Part shown: positions 32,497 through 40,420 of the stretch, piece by piece | Layout: every line of letters starts with the position of its first letter | Numbering within the stretch: position 1 is the stretch's first letter | Assembly: GCF_006861825.1 (NCBI RefSeq) | Contig: NZ_VDGI01000026.1 | Span: 40,056-83,278, forward strand | DNA: 43,223 bases | Reading direction: 5' to 3' | Source: Psychrobacillus vulpis | GTDB lineage: Bacteria; Bacillota; Bacilli; Bacillales_A; Planococcaceae | Position numbers and translations under genes: made by a program | Notes under the pieces: generated by a model | Seen by the model: only the letters and a program-made list of their open reading frames with translations | Told to the model about the DNA's origin: nothing | The model's database searches: none

Positions 32497-33154
32497 ACCC
32501 CATTCCACGTAATGTTTTAATTTCGCCTTCGTCTGGTGACCAATCACGCAAGTGTTGACGAATTCTTTTGATCGACGCATCTACAGCTCTATCTGCACCC
32601 TCATAATTCATACCCCATACATAATCTAATAGTTGATCGCGATTAAAGCATTGATTGGGGTGTTTTCCTAGGAAGGCGAGCAGTCCCCAATCACGTGGTG
32701 ACAAAGGAATTAGCTCATCATAAATAAAGGCTGTACGAGTAGTAAGATTTATTACAAGGTGACCTAATCTAATAATTTCATTATCTTCTAAATGTGAAGG
32801 ACGGCGTAATACGGCTTGAACTCTAGCCACAACCTCCTCAGGATCGAATGGCTTTGTGATATAATCATCAGCCCCTTGTCCAAGTCCTGCTAGTCGTTCG
32901 GGCACACTACCTCTAGCTGTTAGGATAATGACAGGACAACTACCATATTGACGGATTTGCTTTAGAATATCCAGCCCATCATTTTGAGGCAACATCAAAT
33001 CCAAAAGTACCAATGAAGGGTTATAATTAAAAAAAGTTTGAATTACATTACCTTCTCCTAAATTGTGCAAAACCGAAAAATCATTTCTTTCCAAATATAC
33101 TTTTAATAACTGAGCAATTGGCAATTCGTCCTCAATAAGTAAGATGCGCTTCAC
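32477..33154 (-). CDS. OmpR/PhoB-family response regulator
   Basis: The 225-residue protein has a receiver domain with ILLIEDE at the N-terminus (acidic pocket), phospho-Asp in LVLLDLMLP near residue 50, and Lys in DDYITKPFDPEE near 100. A winged-helix effector follows, with LSPRDWGLLAFLGKHPNQ and the C-terminal IKTLRGMGYVL. The GTG at 33154 is preferred because AAAGGATG is then 6 bases upstream; an ATG at 33163 overlaps that site. It overlaps the kinase gene, so the two are translationally coupled. A large inverted repeat in the divergent promoter region (33232-33332) is a candidate binding site. Confidence 0.92.
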   Translation of the reverse strand: MKRILLIEDELPIAQLLKVYLERNDFSVLHNLGEGNVIQTFFNYNPSLVLLDLMLPQNDGLDILKQIRQYGSCPVIILTARGSVPERLAGLGQGADDYITKPFDPEEVVARVQAVLRRPSHLEDNEIIRLGHLVINLTTRTAFIYDELIPLSPRDWGLLAFLGKHPNQCFNRDQLLDYVWGMNYEGADRAVDASIKRIRQHLRDWSPDEGEIKTLRGMGYVLRVN

Positions 33155-33231
33155 TACAAACATCCTTTCTACGATACTTTGTAATTAACTTACCATAATA
33201 AAAGCTTATTCGTTAGTCTATAACTTGAATA

Positions 33232-33332
33232 TGTCTATAATATGACAACGATTCATTTTTTCCTATATAAATAGGGGATATGGCAGTAGACTCCTATCTG
33301 ACTATATTTTTCAAGTCGTCATATTATGGTCA
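33232..33332. promoter_or_regulatory. Divergent regulatory region with a 18-base inverted repeat
   Basis: TGTCTATAATATGACAAC (33232-33249) and GTCGTCATATTATGGTCA (33315-33332) are complementary at 15 of 18 positions. They face the two divergent genes from opposite sides, as expected for paired response-regulator sites. Confidence 0.6.
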
Positions 33333-33414
33333 CATTCATTAGTTAAATTAAGTATGTGGGAAACGGCATCCCATACTATATCGCATAGCGAATAATAATT
33401 AGGAGGAATTTGAA

Positions 33415-33720
33415 ATGAAAAAAGTTTTATTAATTGGTGCAGTAACACTAGGAGTTTCAGTAATGGCTGGTTCAGCTTTAGCTTCTACACAGAATACAAA
33501 TGAGGAATCGGTACCTGCAATGAGCTCAACGCCAGCAGTAGAAGTAACAGCTGAAGAAAGAGCGGTACTTGAAAAAGAAGCACTTGAAGTGGAAGGAACA
33601 CCTTTAGTAGACTCAACTCCAACAATAGAAGGAACACCAGCAGCAGAACTAACGCCAGCAACAAAAGCAACAGAGGAAGAAATTGCAGCACATGAAAAAG
33701 AACAAGCGTCAAAAAAATAA
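33415..33720 (+). CDS. Small secreted TP-repeat peptide
   Basis: The 101-residue product has an export signal (KKVLLIGAVTLGVSVMAGSALAS, cleavage near residue 23). A hydrophilic mature part is built from xTPxxE/D units: STPAVE, GTPLVD, STPTIE, GTPAAE and LTPATK, several exactly six residues apart. These are interrupted by glutamate-rich helices (EERAVLEKEALE, EEEIAAHEKEQ). It has no Cys and is probably unstructured or fibre-like. It is transcribed divergently from the two-component system with a large inverted repeat between, so it is probably controlled by that system; the sensor itself carries a similar TPAVPSTPA segment. Family unknown. Confidence 0.8.
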   Translation: MKKVLLIGAVTLGVSVMAGSALASTQNTNEESVPAMSSTPAVEVTAEERAVLEKEALEVEGTPLVDSTPTIEGTPAAELTPATKATEEEIAAHEKEQASKK

Positions 33721-33904
33721 GCTAATTACTTTTGCATGAGACTTCAGGCTAGATTTTAGTTGACCATTTGAATTATGCTGTTACAAACATGTTACTAGTA
33801 AGATTCTGTGTAAACGTCAAATGAAATAAATCTTCTAACGAAATCTGTGCTATGTGATTGTCATAGTGCAATCATTCGTTAGAAGTTTTTCTATGATATC
33901 ATCT
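33721..33904. other. Intergenic region with terminator hairpin
   Basis: CTTCTAACGAA (33832-33842) pairs with TTCGTTAGAAG (33875-33885), with GTGCTATG/CATAGTGC nested inside, then T5. This terminates the TP-peptide gene. Confidence 0.8.
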
Positions 33905-34057
33905 GAACGACAAGCGATCTGGTATTCACTTCATATAAAAGCTCGTAAGTAGCTTCCCCGTTGAGTCCCAGCTATCTACTGAATAACCATCTATTCTAAG
34001 TCCCTCTGCAATCGCTTATTGCAAATTTAGCTCGTCTTATACAATAAGTATTTTCAT
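33905..34057 (-). pseudogene. Response-regulator remnant (receiver domain)
   Basis: On the minus strand from ATG at 34057 the frame reads MKILIV-stop-DE, then a second stop, then AIAEGLRIDGYSVDSWD. This is the start of an OmpR-type receiver in which two GAA codons appear to have become TAA. The continuation is frame-shifted (G-E-A-T-Y-E-L-L-Y) and fades out near 33905. The rest of the gene is absent. It is divergent from the broken ABC transporter at 34121, so a whole regulator/transporter unit has decayed here. Confidence 0.7.
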
Positions 34058-34120
34058 GCGCACATTAATTCTTTTATTTTTAAGTGAAGAAAAACTAAAA
34101 TAGTGGATAGGAGTAAATAA

Positions 34121-34607
34121 ATGTTTGAAATTAAAAATGTATCCAAACAGTATAACGGCGAATTCGCTTTGAATAATATCTCCTTTACAATGGGAAAAGA
34201 TTGAATTTTATAGTTGGTGCTTCGGGTAGTGCTAAAACAACTCTATTGAAAATTATCGGTGGTATGGAACAAGATTTCGGTGGCGAGGTTTACTATTGCG
34301 GAAAGAATATGAAAGCATTAACCTAAAGGAAATAGGGCTACTGTCCGCTTTGGGATATAATAAAGGTACAATCCAGAAAATGATTGTCAGAGAAAATTTG
34401 CTTTTATCTGCAATGGCAGCTATTTTTCAAGCTGTCCTCATTGGCTGTACTTATTTAGTGGGAATGATTTTCAATTTAGCAATTATGGTCACCCCACTAC
34501 AAATCTTGCAATCCATACTTTCCACAGGTGTTGTTGTTATTGTAATTAGCATAATAGCTAGCTACAAGTTAATTCATACGGAGCCTGCTGTTACGTTGAG
34601 GAAGTAA
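34121..34607 (+). pseudogene. ABC transporter remnant: ATPase start joined to permease end
   Basis: The frame from 34121 begins like an ABC ATPase (FEIKNVSKQYNGEFALNNISF) and stops at 34202 through a frameshift. It resumes as LNFIVGASGSAKTTLLKIIGG, where the Walker A glycine before Lys is replaced by Ala. At about 34310 it is joined, out of frame, to the last part of an FtsX-type permease (EIGLLSALGYNKGTIQKMI, and two membrane helices, to 34607). The middle, including the ABC signature, Walker B and most of the permease, is deleted. It is clearly non-functional. Confidence 0.88.
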
Positions 34608-34689
34608 TTCATCTTATTTAATCAAAATTAATTGTTAATTTCATAATCAATAATTTCTAATACATCTTCTTGCAAATCTATATTTTGAA

Positions 34690-34723
34690 ATGCCACAGCC
34701 TTTATGGTTGTGGTATTTTTTTT
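34690..34723 (+). terminator. Terminator after the ABC remnant
   Basis: TGCCACAGCC and GGTTGTGGTA pair around TTTAT, followed by T8. Confidence 0.85.
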
Positions 34724-34798
34724 GTTTTACAGTAGTTGTATACAAACTGTGTTTGCACTATATTCTGCCCCACTAAGTCATGGGAGTTTAAGAAAGAA

Positions 34799-35190
34799 TT
34801 AATTTATTTCTTTGATATATTTTGTGACGTTTCCTAAACAACAGCTCCCTTGGGGATTATTCGCCTCATAGCCACATCTGTTTTCTTTTACGTTTTCACG
34901 AATAAGTTCTAATGGATTAGGAAGAAGTCCTTGTTCCACATAATCATTTATCTTTTCTTTAGTCCAATCAAAAAAATAACAAATAGGCGCATTTTCTAAA
35001 TCATCTTTCTGATGGACTGCTACCTTTATGATGGATAAAGGGTACTTCTTATTATTAGTATCAAAGTTTTTTAGCATTTATTGTTTCTATTTTTGATGGT
35101 TTAAGTTGTGACTTTAAAGTAATTAGCTTTACGATTTTAGCTTTATTATTACAAAACGGACAAAATCCATTATTTTCTTTTTTTTTCTTT
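34799..35190 (-). pseudogene. CopZ-type zinc/[2Fe-2S] protein, broken
   Basis: Two parts in different frames are seen. The upstream one (about 35190-35085) reads NNGFCPFCNNKAKIVKLITL followed by KSQLKPSKIE. It ends in TGA. The downstream one (35077-34799) reads KVAVHQKDDLENAPICYFF, then a WTKEKINDYV segment, NPLELIRENVKENRCGYEAN and PQGSCCLGNV. As I remember the family, intact members have a second Cys-rich motif between the parts and CYCF and CGC at the positions here reading CYFF and CGY. So the gene has lost a segment and at least two cluster Cys residues. The family includes a copper chaperone-like [2Fe-2S] domain. Confidence 0.7.
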
Positions 35191-35454
35191 TGGATTACTA
35201 CTATAACAAGTTTGCGGAAATGTTTGTTGTGCACACAATTAAATTGATATTTCTCCTGTCAAAGAAGCTAGATTACGGGGGTAAAGTGGAAGGGATTTTG
35301 TGTTTCTTTCTCAACGAATCGTTTTAAAACTATCTTTTTGCAAATCTAAATGTAGAAATTATCTCAGCGTAGCTCCAAATGTAATGATTTGTTCATCTTC
35401 AGTTAATATAGACAATATATTCTAAGGTCGTAGTTAAGAATGGAGGAGTTAATT

Positions 35455-36489
35455 ATGAACCTTGCTTGGAAAGAAATTAAGAAAAATAAAGTAAGATTTT
35501 TGATTTTAGGTTCAATTGTGTTTCTTGTTAGTTTACTAACTTTTATTATTTCTGGTTTGGCAAATGGATTATCACAAGACAATGCTGCCCTTATTAAAGA
35601 TTTACCTGAAGGGCAATTTTATATGAATGAAGATGCAGATGAAACTTATAATCTGTCAAGAATAGATAGCGGTATCCAAAATGAAATATTAAAAATACAA
35701 AAGGATGCTGTAGCGTTTTCAATTCAAATGGGCTTTTTAAATGATGAGGCGGATAAGCAACAGAGTATTGCCTTTGTGACATCCACCGATTCAAAATTAT
35801 TTGAAAATGTTAAGCACGAGGAAATAATATTAGATAGCTCATTGAAGGATAAAGGTATAAAGGTAGGAGATACATTAACTAATAATCAATTTAGTGGGAA
35901 GTTTGTTGTAAAGGGCTTTGTTGATCAAAAAAAATATAGTCATGCTCCTGTTGCTTATATCAGTATGGAGGATTACAAAGAAATTTACCGAGTTGAACAA
36001 ATGCAATTAGTTTTCACACCAGAAGGGGATTCTTCACAAGAATTCACAGGGTTACAATCATTTTCAAAGAAAGATTTTCTCAATACCATTCCAAGTTATA
36101 GCGCAGAACAGATGTCTCTAAATATGATTGTTTGGTTTTTAGTAGTAATTAGTGGAATGTTGTTTGCTATCTTTTTCTACATGATGAACGTTCAAAAAAT
36201 TGGTTTATACGGTATTTTAAAAGCAATAGGTTTAAAAACAAGTAGATTATTCAAAATGATATGGACGCAGATGGTTGTTATTACAGTAATTTCACTAGTT
36301 ATATCTATTACACTCAGTCAAGTTTTTAATATGATTGCACCTGAGGGAATGCCTTTCAGTTTATCTTTTAAAACAACTGGGCAATTGTCTATAGTATTCC
36401 TGATTATTGGATTTATTGGAGCTACACTTTCAGGAATTCAAATAAAAAAAATCGAACCATTACAAGCGATACAGCAAGGAGAGGTTTAA
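35455..36489 (+). CDS. hrtB: Heme-exporter-type ABC permease (HrtB-like)
   Basis: The 344-residue permease matches the plan of Staphylococcus HrtB: a first helix (FLILGSIVFLVSLLTFIISGLANGLSQDN), an extracytoplasmic domain of about 190 residues, and then the FtsX domain with three helices. It includes IPSYSAEQMSLNMIVWFL, then YMMNVQKIGLYGILKAIGLK near residues 239-258. HrtAB expels excess heme or lipophilic porphyrins, and relatives export other membrane-active compounds. The ATG at 35455 has GGAGGA 8 bases upstream; a start at 35440 is not supported. It precedes the ATPase gene by one base. No HssRS-like genes adjoin, and the nearby two-component system is of a different type, so the signal is uncertain. 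Confidence 0.82.
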   Translation: MNLAWKEIKKNKVRFLILGSIVFLVSLLTFIISGLANGLSQDNAALIKDLPEGQFYMNEDADETYNLSRIDSGIQNEILKIQKDAVAFSIQMGFLNDEADKQQSIAFVTSTDSKLFENVKHEEIILDSSLKDKGIKVGDTLTNNQFSGKFVVKGFVDQKKYSHAPVAYISMEDYKEIYRVEQMQLVFTPEGDSSQEFTGLQSFSKKDFLNTIPSYSAEQMSLNMIVWFLVVISGMLFAIFFYMMNVQKIGLYGILKAIGLKTSRLFKMIWTQMVVITVISLVISITLSQVFNMIAPEGMPFSLSFKTTGQLSIVFLIIGFIGATLSGIQIKKIEPLQAIQQGEV

Positions 36490-36490
36490 G

Positions 36491-37177
36491 ATGACACTAT
36501 TTACAATTGATGAAGTTAGAAAATCGTTTACTAATGGTGAAGTAAAGGAAGAAATATTAAAAGGAATTAATCTTTCTCTTAGAGAAGGCGAGATAACAGC
36601 GTTAGTGGGTGCATCAGGCTCTGGTAAAAGTACACTTCTTACAATATCTGCGGGACTTCAACCTACATCAGATGGGCAAGTAATATTCGAAGGAAAAAAT
36701 ATGACTACCATGAGTTCAGAGCAAGTTCGAAAAGTAAGAGCAAGTAAATTTGGTTTTGTCTTTCAATTTGCACATCTTGTTCCTTTTCTTACGGTAGAAG
36801 AACAACTAATGCTTATGCTAGATGTTTCTGAATCGAGATTAAAGAAACATGAACAAAAAGAAGAGGTTAATAGAATACTAAAACTAGTTGGGATGGACCA
36901 TCGAAAAAATTCCTATCCTAATTTATTGTCAGGTGGGGAGAAACAGCGAGTTGCAATCGCTCGTGCAATAATTCATAAACCTAAAGTTCTCTTCGCAGAT
37001 GAACCAACGGCAAGTTTAGATTCAAAAAGATCTAAAGATGTTATGTTGTTAATCAGAGAATTAACTAAAACACTTAATATTACTACTTTAATGGTTACAC
37101 ATGATGAAGAAATGCTTTCTTATGCTGATCAAATAATTAAAATGAGCGATGGTCTAATTTTGCAAAATGTAGATTAA
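36491..37177 (+). CDS. hrtA: Heme-exporter-type ABC ATPase (HrtA-like)
   Basis: The 228-residue ATPase has complete motifs: Walker A GASGSGKST near residues 40-48, Q-loop FQFAHLVPFL near 91, signature LSGGEKQRVAIARA near 138-151, Walker B VLFADEPTASLD and the switch His in VTHDEEM. The FQ.AHLVPFLTV context and the LLTISAGL segment fit the MacB/HrtA group. It follows hrtB after a single base, so they form one operon, and supplies energy for the permease. This copy is intact, in contrast to the ATPase remnant at 34121. Confidence 0.9.
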   Translation: MTLFTIDEVRKSFTNGEVKEEILKGINLSLREGEITALVGASGSGKSTLLTISAGLQPTSDGQVIFEGKNMTTMSSEQVRKVRASKFGFVFQFAHLVPFLTVEEQLMLMLDVSESRLKKHEQKEEVNRILKLVGMDHRKNSYPNLLSGGEKQRVAIARAIIHKPKVLFADEPTASLDSKRSKDVMLLIRELTKTLNITTLMVTHDEEMLSYADQIIKMSDGLILQNVD

Positions 37178-37334
37178 ATCCTTGAACTTCAGAATTTTAT
37201 TTTAGACTAAAGATGATGAAAGGTGCATCATAAAAGCAGACTAATTAACCACTTCGATATGAGGTAAATTACCTTATTCACAACTTAATCTTTTCATAAA
37301 CTATAGATAGCTATAGGAAAGGAGGAGATATGAG

Positions 37335-37445
37335 ATGTCTGGATATGATGGCGGTGGATACGGTAGTAATCGAAGTTCGAACTTCGTGTTGATTGTAGTG
37401 TTGTTTATCTTACTTATTATTGTAGGAGCATCATTTATGTACTAA
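37335..37445 (+). CDS. YjcZ-family sporulation membrane peptide (36 aa)
   Basis: A 36-residue peptide follows AAAGGAGG: a glycine/tyrosine-rich head (SGYDGGGYGSNRSSN) and a single membrane helix (FVLIVVLFILLIIVGASF), ending in MY. This is the YjcZ family of small sporulation proteins common in bacilli. An overlapping ATG at 37330 is in another frame and is not used. The perfect palindrome CGAAGTTCGAACTTCG occupies 37371-37386 inside the gene. Role in the spore is unknown. Confidence 0.88.
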   Translation: MSGYDGGGYGSNRSSNFVLIVVLFILLIIVGASFMY

Positions 37446-37613
37446 TCATGTATGATGTGGATTAAGAGTGAATTTAGCTTTAACAACATCACATTCTAGT
37501 AGTGGGGCATTTTATTAGTGTGTTTTATCGAACGGTTTTTAGAGAGCTGATTAACTAGGTAGGTAAAAATATTGCGATACAATCCACTCATTTTTCTATT
37601 CTATTCTAATCAA

Positions 37614-37649
37614 GCGACCTTCTCCTAATTCGAGTTGGTCGTTTTTTTA
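37614..37649 (+). terminator. Terminator downstream of the YjcZ peptide
   Basis: GCGACC/GGTCGT stem followed by T7; probably ends the yjcZ transcript, 170 bases after its stop. Confidence 0.7.
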
Positions 37650-37801
37650 TTTATCTTTAAGTAAATAGTATTTAACAATAATATAGACAACATATAGATA
37701 TTAGATTATTATTCCTAGTGAAATAGGTATATTATTTTATTTATGGTGTTTTTCAAGTGAAACAATTTACCTTAATTTTTGATGATGGAGAGTAAAAAAA
37801 T

Positions 37802-37978
37802 ATGAAAAAATACATTTTTTATCAAAATGATGATTTGTTCGGAATTTTTACTAAAAAAGAGGATGCGACGGAGCGATTATTTATTCCGAAGAGAATGATT
37901 AATATCTCATTACAAAAAGGGGATATAGTAGAAATCGTCAGGATGGACAATGGGTATCAAATAAGTATATTAAAATAA
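37802..37978 (+). CDS. Small DUF3006-like protein (58 aa)
   Basis: The ATG at 37802 follows GGAGAG. The 58-residue reading is small and beta-rich: YIFYQNDDLFGIFTKKEDA, RLFIPKRMINISLQKGDIVEI and a final YQISIL. The plan (short beta strands, an R/P-K-R loop, KGD-IVEI) recalls DUF3006 proteins, which occur beside metallo-beta-lactamase secreted proteins, but the match is weak. No signal peptide is seen. Single-gene unit converging on the AhpD-like gene. Confidence 0.6.
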   Translation: MKKYIFYQNDDLFGIFTKKEDATERLFIPKRMINISLQKGDIVEIVRMDNGYQISILK

Positions 37979-38003
37979 GACGTACTAGACGCATATTGTG
38001 TAG

Positions 38004-38029
38004 GAAAAAAAGAGCACCATAAGATGCTC
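38004..38029 (-). terminator. Terminator of the AhpD-like gene
   Basis: On the minus strand GAGCA-TCTTATGG-TGCTC followed by T7. Confidence 0.8.
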
Positions 38030-38040
38030 GTTGATAGTAA

Positions 38041-38484
38041 TTATTTTTCAGTCGCTATATTTCCCATTGCAATAGAAATTCTATTCCAATTGTTGATTTG
38101 ATTGATGATTAGAACAAGGTCAACATATTGTTTCTCGTCATAATGTTCGCGTACTCGTTGATAAAGCTCATCCGGAACACGTTTTGTCGGGATTAATGTC
38201 ACGTGCTCTGTCAACTCTAAAGCTACTTTTTCTGCTTCTGTGTAGAATTCACACTCTTTCCATGCACTAACACAGTAAAGTCGCTGTTCGGTTTCACCCA
38301 TTTTTCGAGCATCTGATGTATGCATATTCAAACAAAATGCACATCCGTTAATTTGAGAAGCACGAATTTTAATAAGCTCACGAAGTTTTCGTTCGATTGC
38401 TGTCGTTTTCGTGTACTTCTCCATATCCATCATAATTTTCATACCATCAGGTGCAATTTCATAATAGGGGACTCTTTGGCCCAT
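38041..38484 (-). CDS. Carboxymuconolactone decarboxylase/AhpD-family protein
   Basis: The 147-residue protein has the AhpD-like helical fold with IRASQINGCAFCLNMHTSDARKMG near residues 41-64. The CxxC pair and downstream His form the redox-active site seen in alkylhydroperoxidase D-like proteins, and true decarboxylases lack this Cys pair. A peroxidase/disulfide-reductase type role in oxidative stress is therefore more likely than muconolactone chemistry. AAAGGAG precedes the ATG. It is a single-gene unit with its own terminator. Confidence 0.85.
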   Translation of the reverse strand: MGQRVPYYEIAPDGMKIMMDMEKYTKTTAIERKLRELIKIRASQINGCAFCLNMHTSDARKMGETEQRLYCVSAWKECEFYTEAEKVALELTEHVTLIPTKRVPDELYQRVREHYDEKQYVDLVLIINQINNWNRISIAMGNIATEK

Positions 38485-39037
38485 AAAGCAAAACTCCTTT
38501 AATTTATGATAAGGCTATTATACCTTTAAAAAGAACATTTGTACTAATTCATTACTCTTATACCATTAATTCAAGAAGAAATCTAATTGTAAAGGGTAAT
38601 TAGAATTGCTTCGCAGTATGAACAAAATGCGACGTAATTGCTACTTGTGAAACATATGGCGAAATGATTTCGCATTAATTAATAGCAGCAAAAACGCTCA
38701 GATAAATCGAATTGGGAAATTACCCATAAATTCGATTCGTCTGAGCGTGTTTTAAATAATGGAGTTTCTTCTATACTATTTCTGACAAGCTCAGCCATCT
38801 TTGTCTCCGTGACGCGCATCGGCATTAGCAGGAAGAGTTGAGCTAACAAAACTTGGTTAGAACTCACGCATTGCTGCACAGTTTTTACATGTTGTTGGTG
38901 CTTTTAGAATAACTTATGTTCCAGAATTAACGTCACCATTTGTTTCACTTGGTTTTTTGGTAGTAAGTGTTTCAAAGCGGTAAGTATAAATAATAGTTTT
39001 ATATTTGCCTTTTTTAATGATTATTGGTTGAGTTGTA
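38485..39037. other. Intergenic region with hairpins and a coding remnant
   Basis: Includes the long hairpin at 38694-38748 and a reading at 38863-38983 (plus strand: RIAAQFLHVVGAFRITYVPE, ending LTSPFVSLGFLVVSVSKR) directly after a stop. The reading has no start and is probably the tail of a lost gene. A minus-strand frame at 38679-38879 mainly translates the hairpin and is not credible. Confidence 0.45.
38694..38748. terminator. Long three-level hairpin
   Basis: ACGCTCAGA/TCTGAGCGT, then ATCGAATT/AATTCGAT, then GGG/CCC are nested within 55 bases. A T run follows on the minus strand; no gene on either side obviously needs it. Confidence 0.6.
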
Positions 39038-39175
39038 TTATCGATTCTGTTGGTTATTTTGTTGTGCGTTATTTCGTTTAGATTGATTTAAATCTAAATC
39101 TTCTGCAAATTCTTCACGATTGTTTTTTGAATTAGGTTCTTTTTTCTTAAAGTTTGGTTTACTTTTCTTTGTCAT
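39038..39175 (-). CDS. Second SASP-like small spore peptide (45 aa)
   Basis: A 45-residue hydrophilic peptide starts at ATG 39175 after CTAGGAGGTG. It contains NNREEFAEDLDLNQSKRNN followed by AQQNNQQNR. The EEFA core followed by a Gln/Asn-rich basic tail resembles gamma-type SASP or SspO, as in the 57-residue gene at 14370. The two genes share a nearly identical leader (AGAATAA, GAGCACATTA, ACTCTAGGAGGTGA), so they are paralogues by regulation if not by whole sequence. Expression in the forespore is expected. Confidence 0.65.
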   Translation of the reverse strand: MTKKSKPNFKKKEPNSKNNREEFAEDLDLNQSKRNNAQQNNQQNR

Positions 39176-39429
39176 GGTATCGTCACCTCCTAGAGTTTAA
39201 TGTGCTCAGTATAGATGGTCTTATTCTAAATGATTAGTTCTTTGCAATTTTTTAATGAAAAATCAAATTGGAAATAGTTCATTGAAGTAAAAAATTTTAA
39301 ATGGGCTGGTTAAGGAATTTGTGTTTGAAGAAGAAACAGATTTGGAATGAATAGTTGAAGAACAAAGTGAAAAGTAACTTGTACTTTACTTGAAGACCAT
39401 AGAGCTGTAATGGTAGCCAATTTTTTCTA

Positions 39430-39455
39430 TTGAACTAACTGGGCAGGTTAGCCAA
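39430..39455. repeat. Hairpin repeat copy
   Basis: TTGAACTAACTGGGCAGGTT plus AGCCAA: core AACTAAC and GGTTAG arms conserved. Confidence 0.65.
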
Positions 39456-39469
39456 AAAGTAAATATAAA

Positions 39470-39497
39470 AAAGCCAAATTTTAATAAATTCGGCTTT
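39470..39497 (+). terminator. Hairpin next to the repeat copy
   Basis: AAGCCAAATTT and AAATTCGGCTT pair with one mismatch around TAAT. Confidence 0.6.
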
Positions 39498-39625
39498 AAA
39501 ATGATGTATCTATTAAAAGAAAATGATAGGAAACAAAGTATTTTTTAGTTGTATTATATATTACGAGTTTATGCCCTACTTGGAATAAACCCGAAATATT
39601 AAAATTATGAGTCAAGAAACAAAGC

Positions 39626-40006
39626 TTATAAACTAGTATTCCCGCTATAATTGTGCCTATGAGGATTCATTCCGTTAATAGTAGTAACCCCACTAAACTC
39701 ATGATAATGACCGCCGTTAGGAAGGGGAATAGCTGGACCAGTAACTCCACGAATTTCATGTTGATGTTGATCGTCCACAGATGTAAAGGTAAAGTATCGA
39801 TGAGTGTGTGGGACTCCGCTTGGTGCTGGTTCAGTAATCCCAGCGTATCTGTGATTATGTCCCGCATCAAAAGAAGTTACGCCTCTATATTCGTGGACAT
39901 GGGCAGGAACGGGTCTGCCATCCCATGAAGTGATAAAAAGTTGGTGGGAATGCTGTGGATCCGAATCGTCTGAATGATACATGAATCCAGAAACAGGGAT
40001 TTCCAA
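39626..40006 (-). CDS. ymaF: YmaF-family histidine-rich repeat protein
   Basis: The 126-residue protein consists of repeats with HxH-Y/F-x-G-V/I-T units: QHSHQLF, HVHEYRGVTSFDAGHNHRY, AGIT, HTHRYFTFTSVDDQHQH, EIRGVTG, HYHEFSGVTTINGMNPHRH, NYSGNT. About 17 His residues are spaced in pairs, as in B. subtilis YmaF (about 137 residues). The repeats suggest a metal-binding beta structure, possibly spore or surface associated; function is unknown. The TTG start at 40006 is chosen because AAGGAG lies 8 bases before it; the next ATG is ten codons further in and has no ribosome site. Single-gene unit. Confidence 0.85.
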   Translation of the reverse strand: MEIPVSGFMYHSDDSDPQHSHQLFITSWDGRPVPAHVHEYRGVTSFDAGHNHRYAGITEPAPSGVPHTHRYFTFTSVDDQHQHEIRGVTGPAIPLPNGGHYHEFSGVTTINGMNPHRHNYSGNTSL

Positions 40007-40420
40007 ATGTACAACTCCTTTTTGCCATTTTCAATAATTTATGTAATTGAGATAAATAAGGATACAAACTGTATTAAAAATGAGAGTAGTGCCCTCTTAG
40101 GACATGATCACAAGTCCGGTTCAATCGGTGAAGATGGTTCGGGAGATAAATAATTTTTTAAAGTAAATAACGCAAAAATGGGGAATGAATTTAAATTTGG
40201 TATCACTAAGATGTAGAACTTGAAGAATATTCCCCAAATTTAAAAGAATTTATATTTTAATTTCAGAAGAAAAGACCGAAGATGACTTTTGAAACGTATA
40301 AATCTTGTTCAACTATCGTTAAAAATACTGCAGATTAACCTTTGCAGGAAATAGAAGCCCGAATGTAGAAATAGCCATGGGAATAGCAAATCGGAAATTA
40401 CCTTGAGGAGGAAACAGATT
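40007..40420. other. Intergenic region upstream of the glyoxalase gene
   Basis: Contains an inverted repeat with GGGGAAT/ATTCCCC arms (about 40178-40237). A short plus-strand tail ends in GSIGEDGSGDK at 40152, perhaps a gene remnant. No gene is supported. Confidence 0.4.

Larger units (their letters stand above)
39176..39625. other. Intergenic region with promoter, repeat and terminator
   Basis: Holds the minus-strand spore-type promoter (about 39187-39225), a hairpin repeat copy at 39430 and a hairpin terminator at 39470-39497. Nothing else is supported. Confidence 0.5.

Noticed and set aside
32487-32580. Longer N-terminus of the sensor kinase
   Set aside because: The extra residues would be read out of frame inside the response regulator gene and lack a ribosome site.
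38679-38879. 66-codon minus-strand frame
   Set aside because: Mostly the translation of a long hairpin; no ribosome site.
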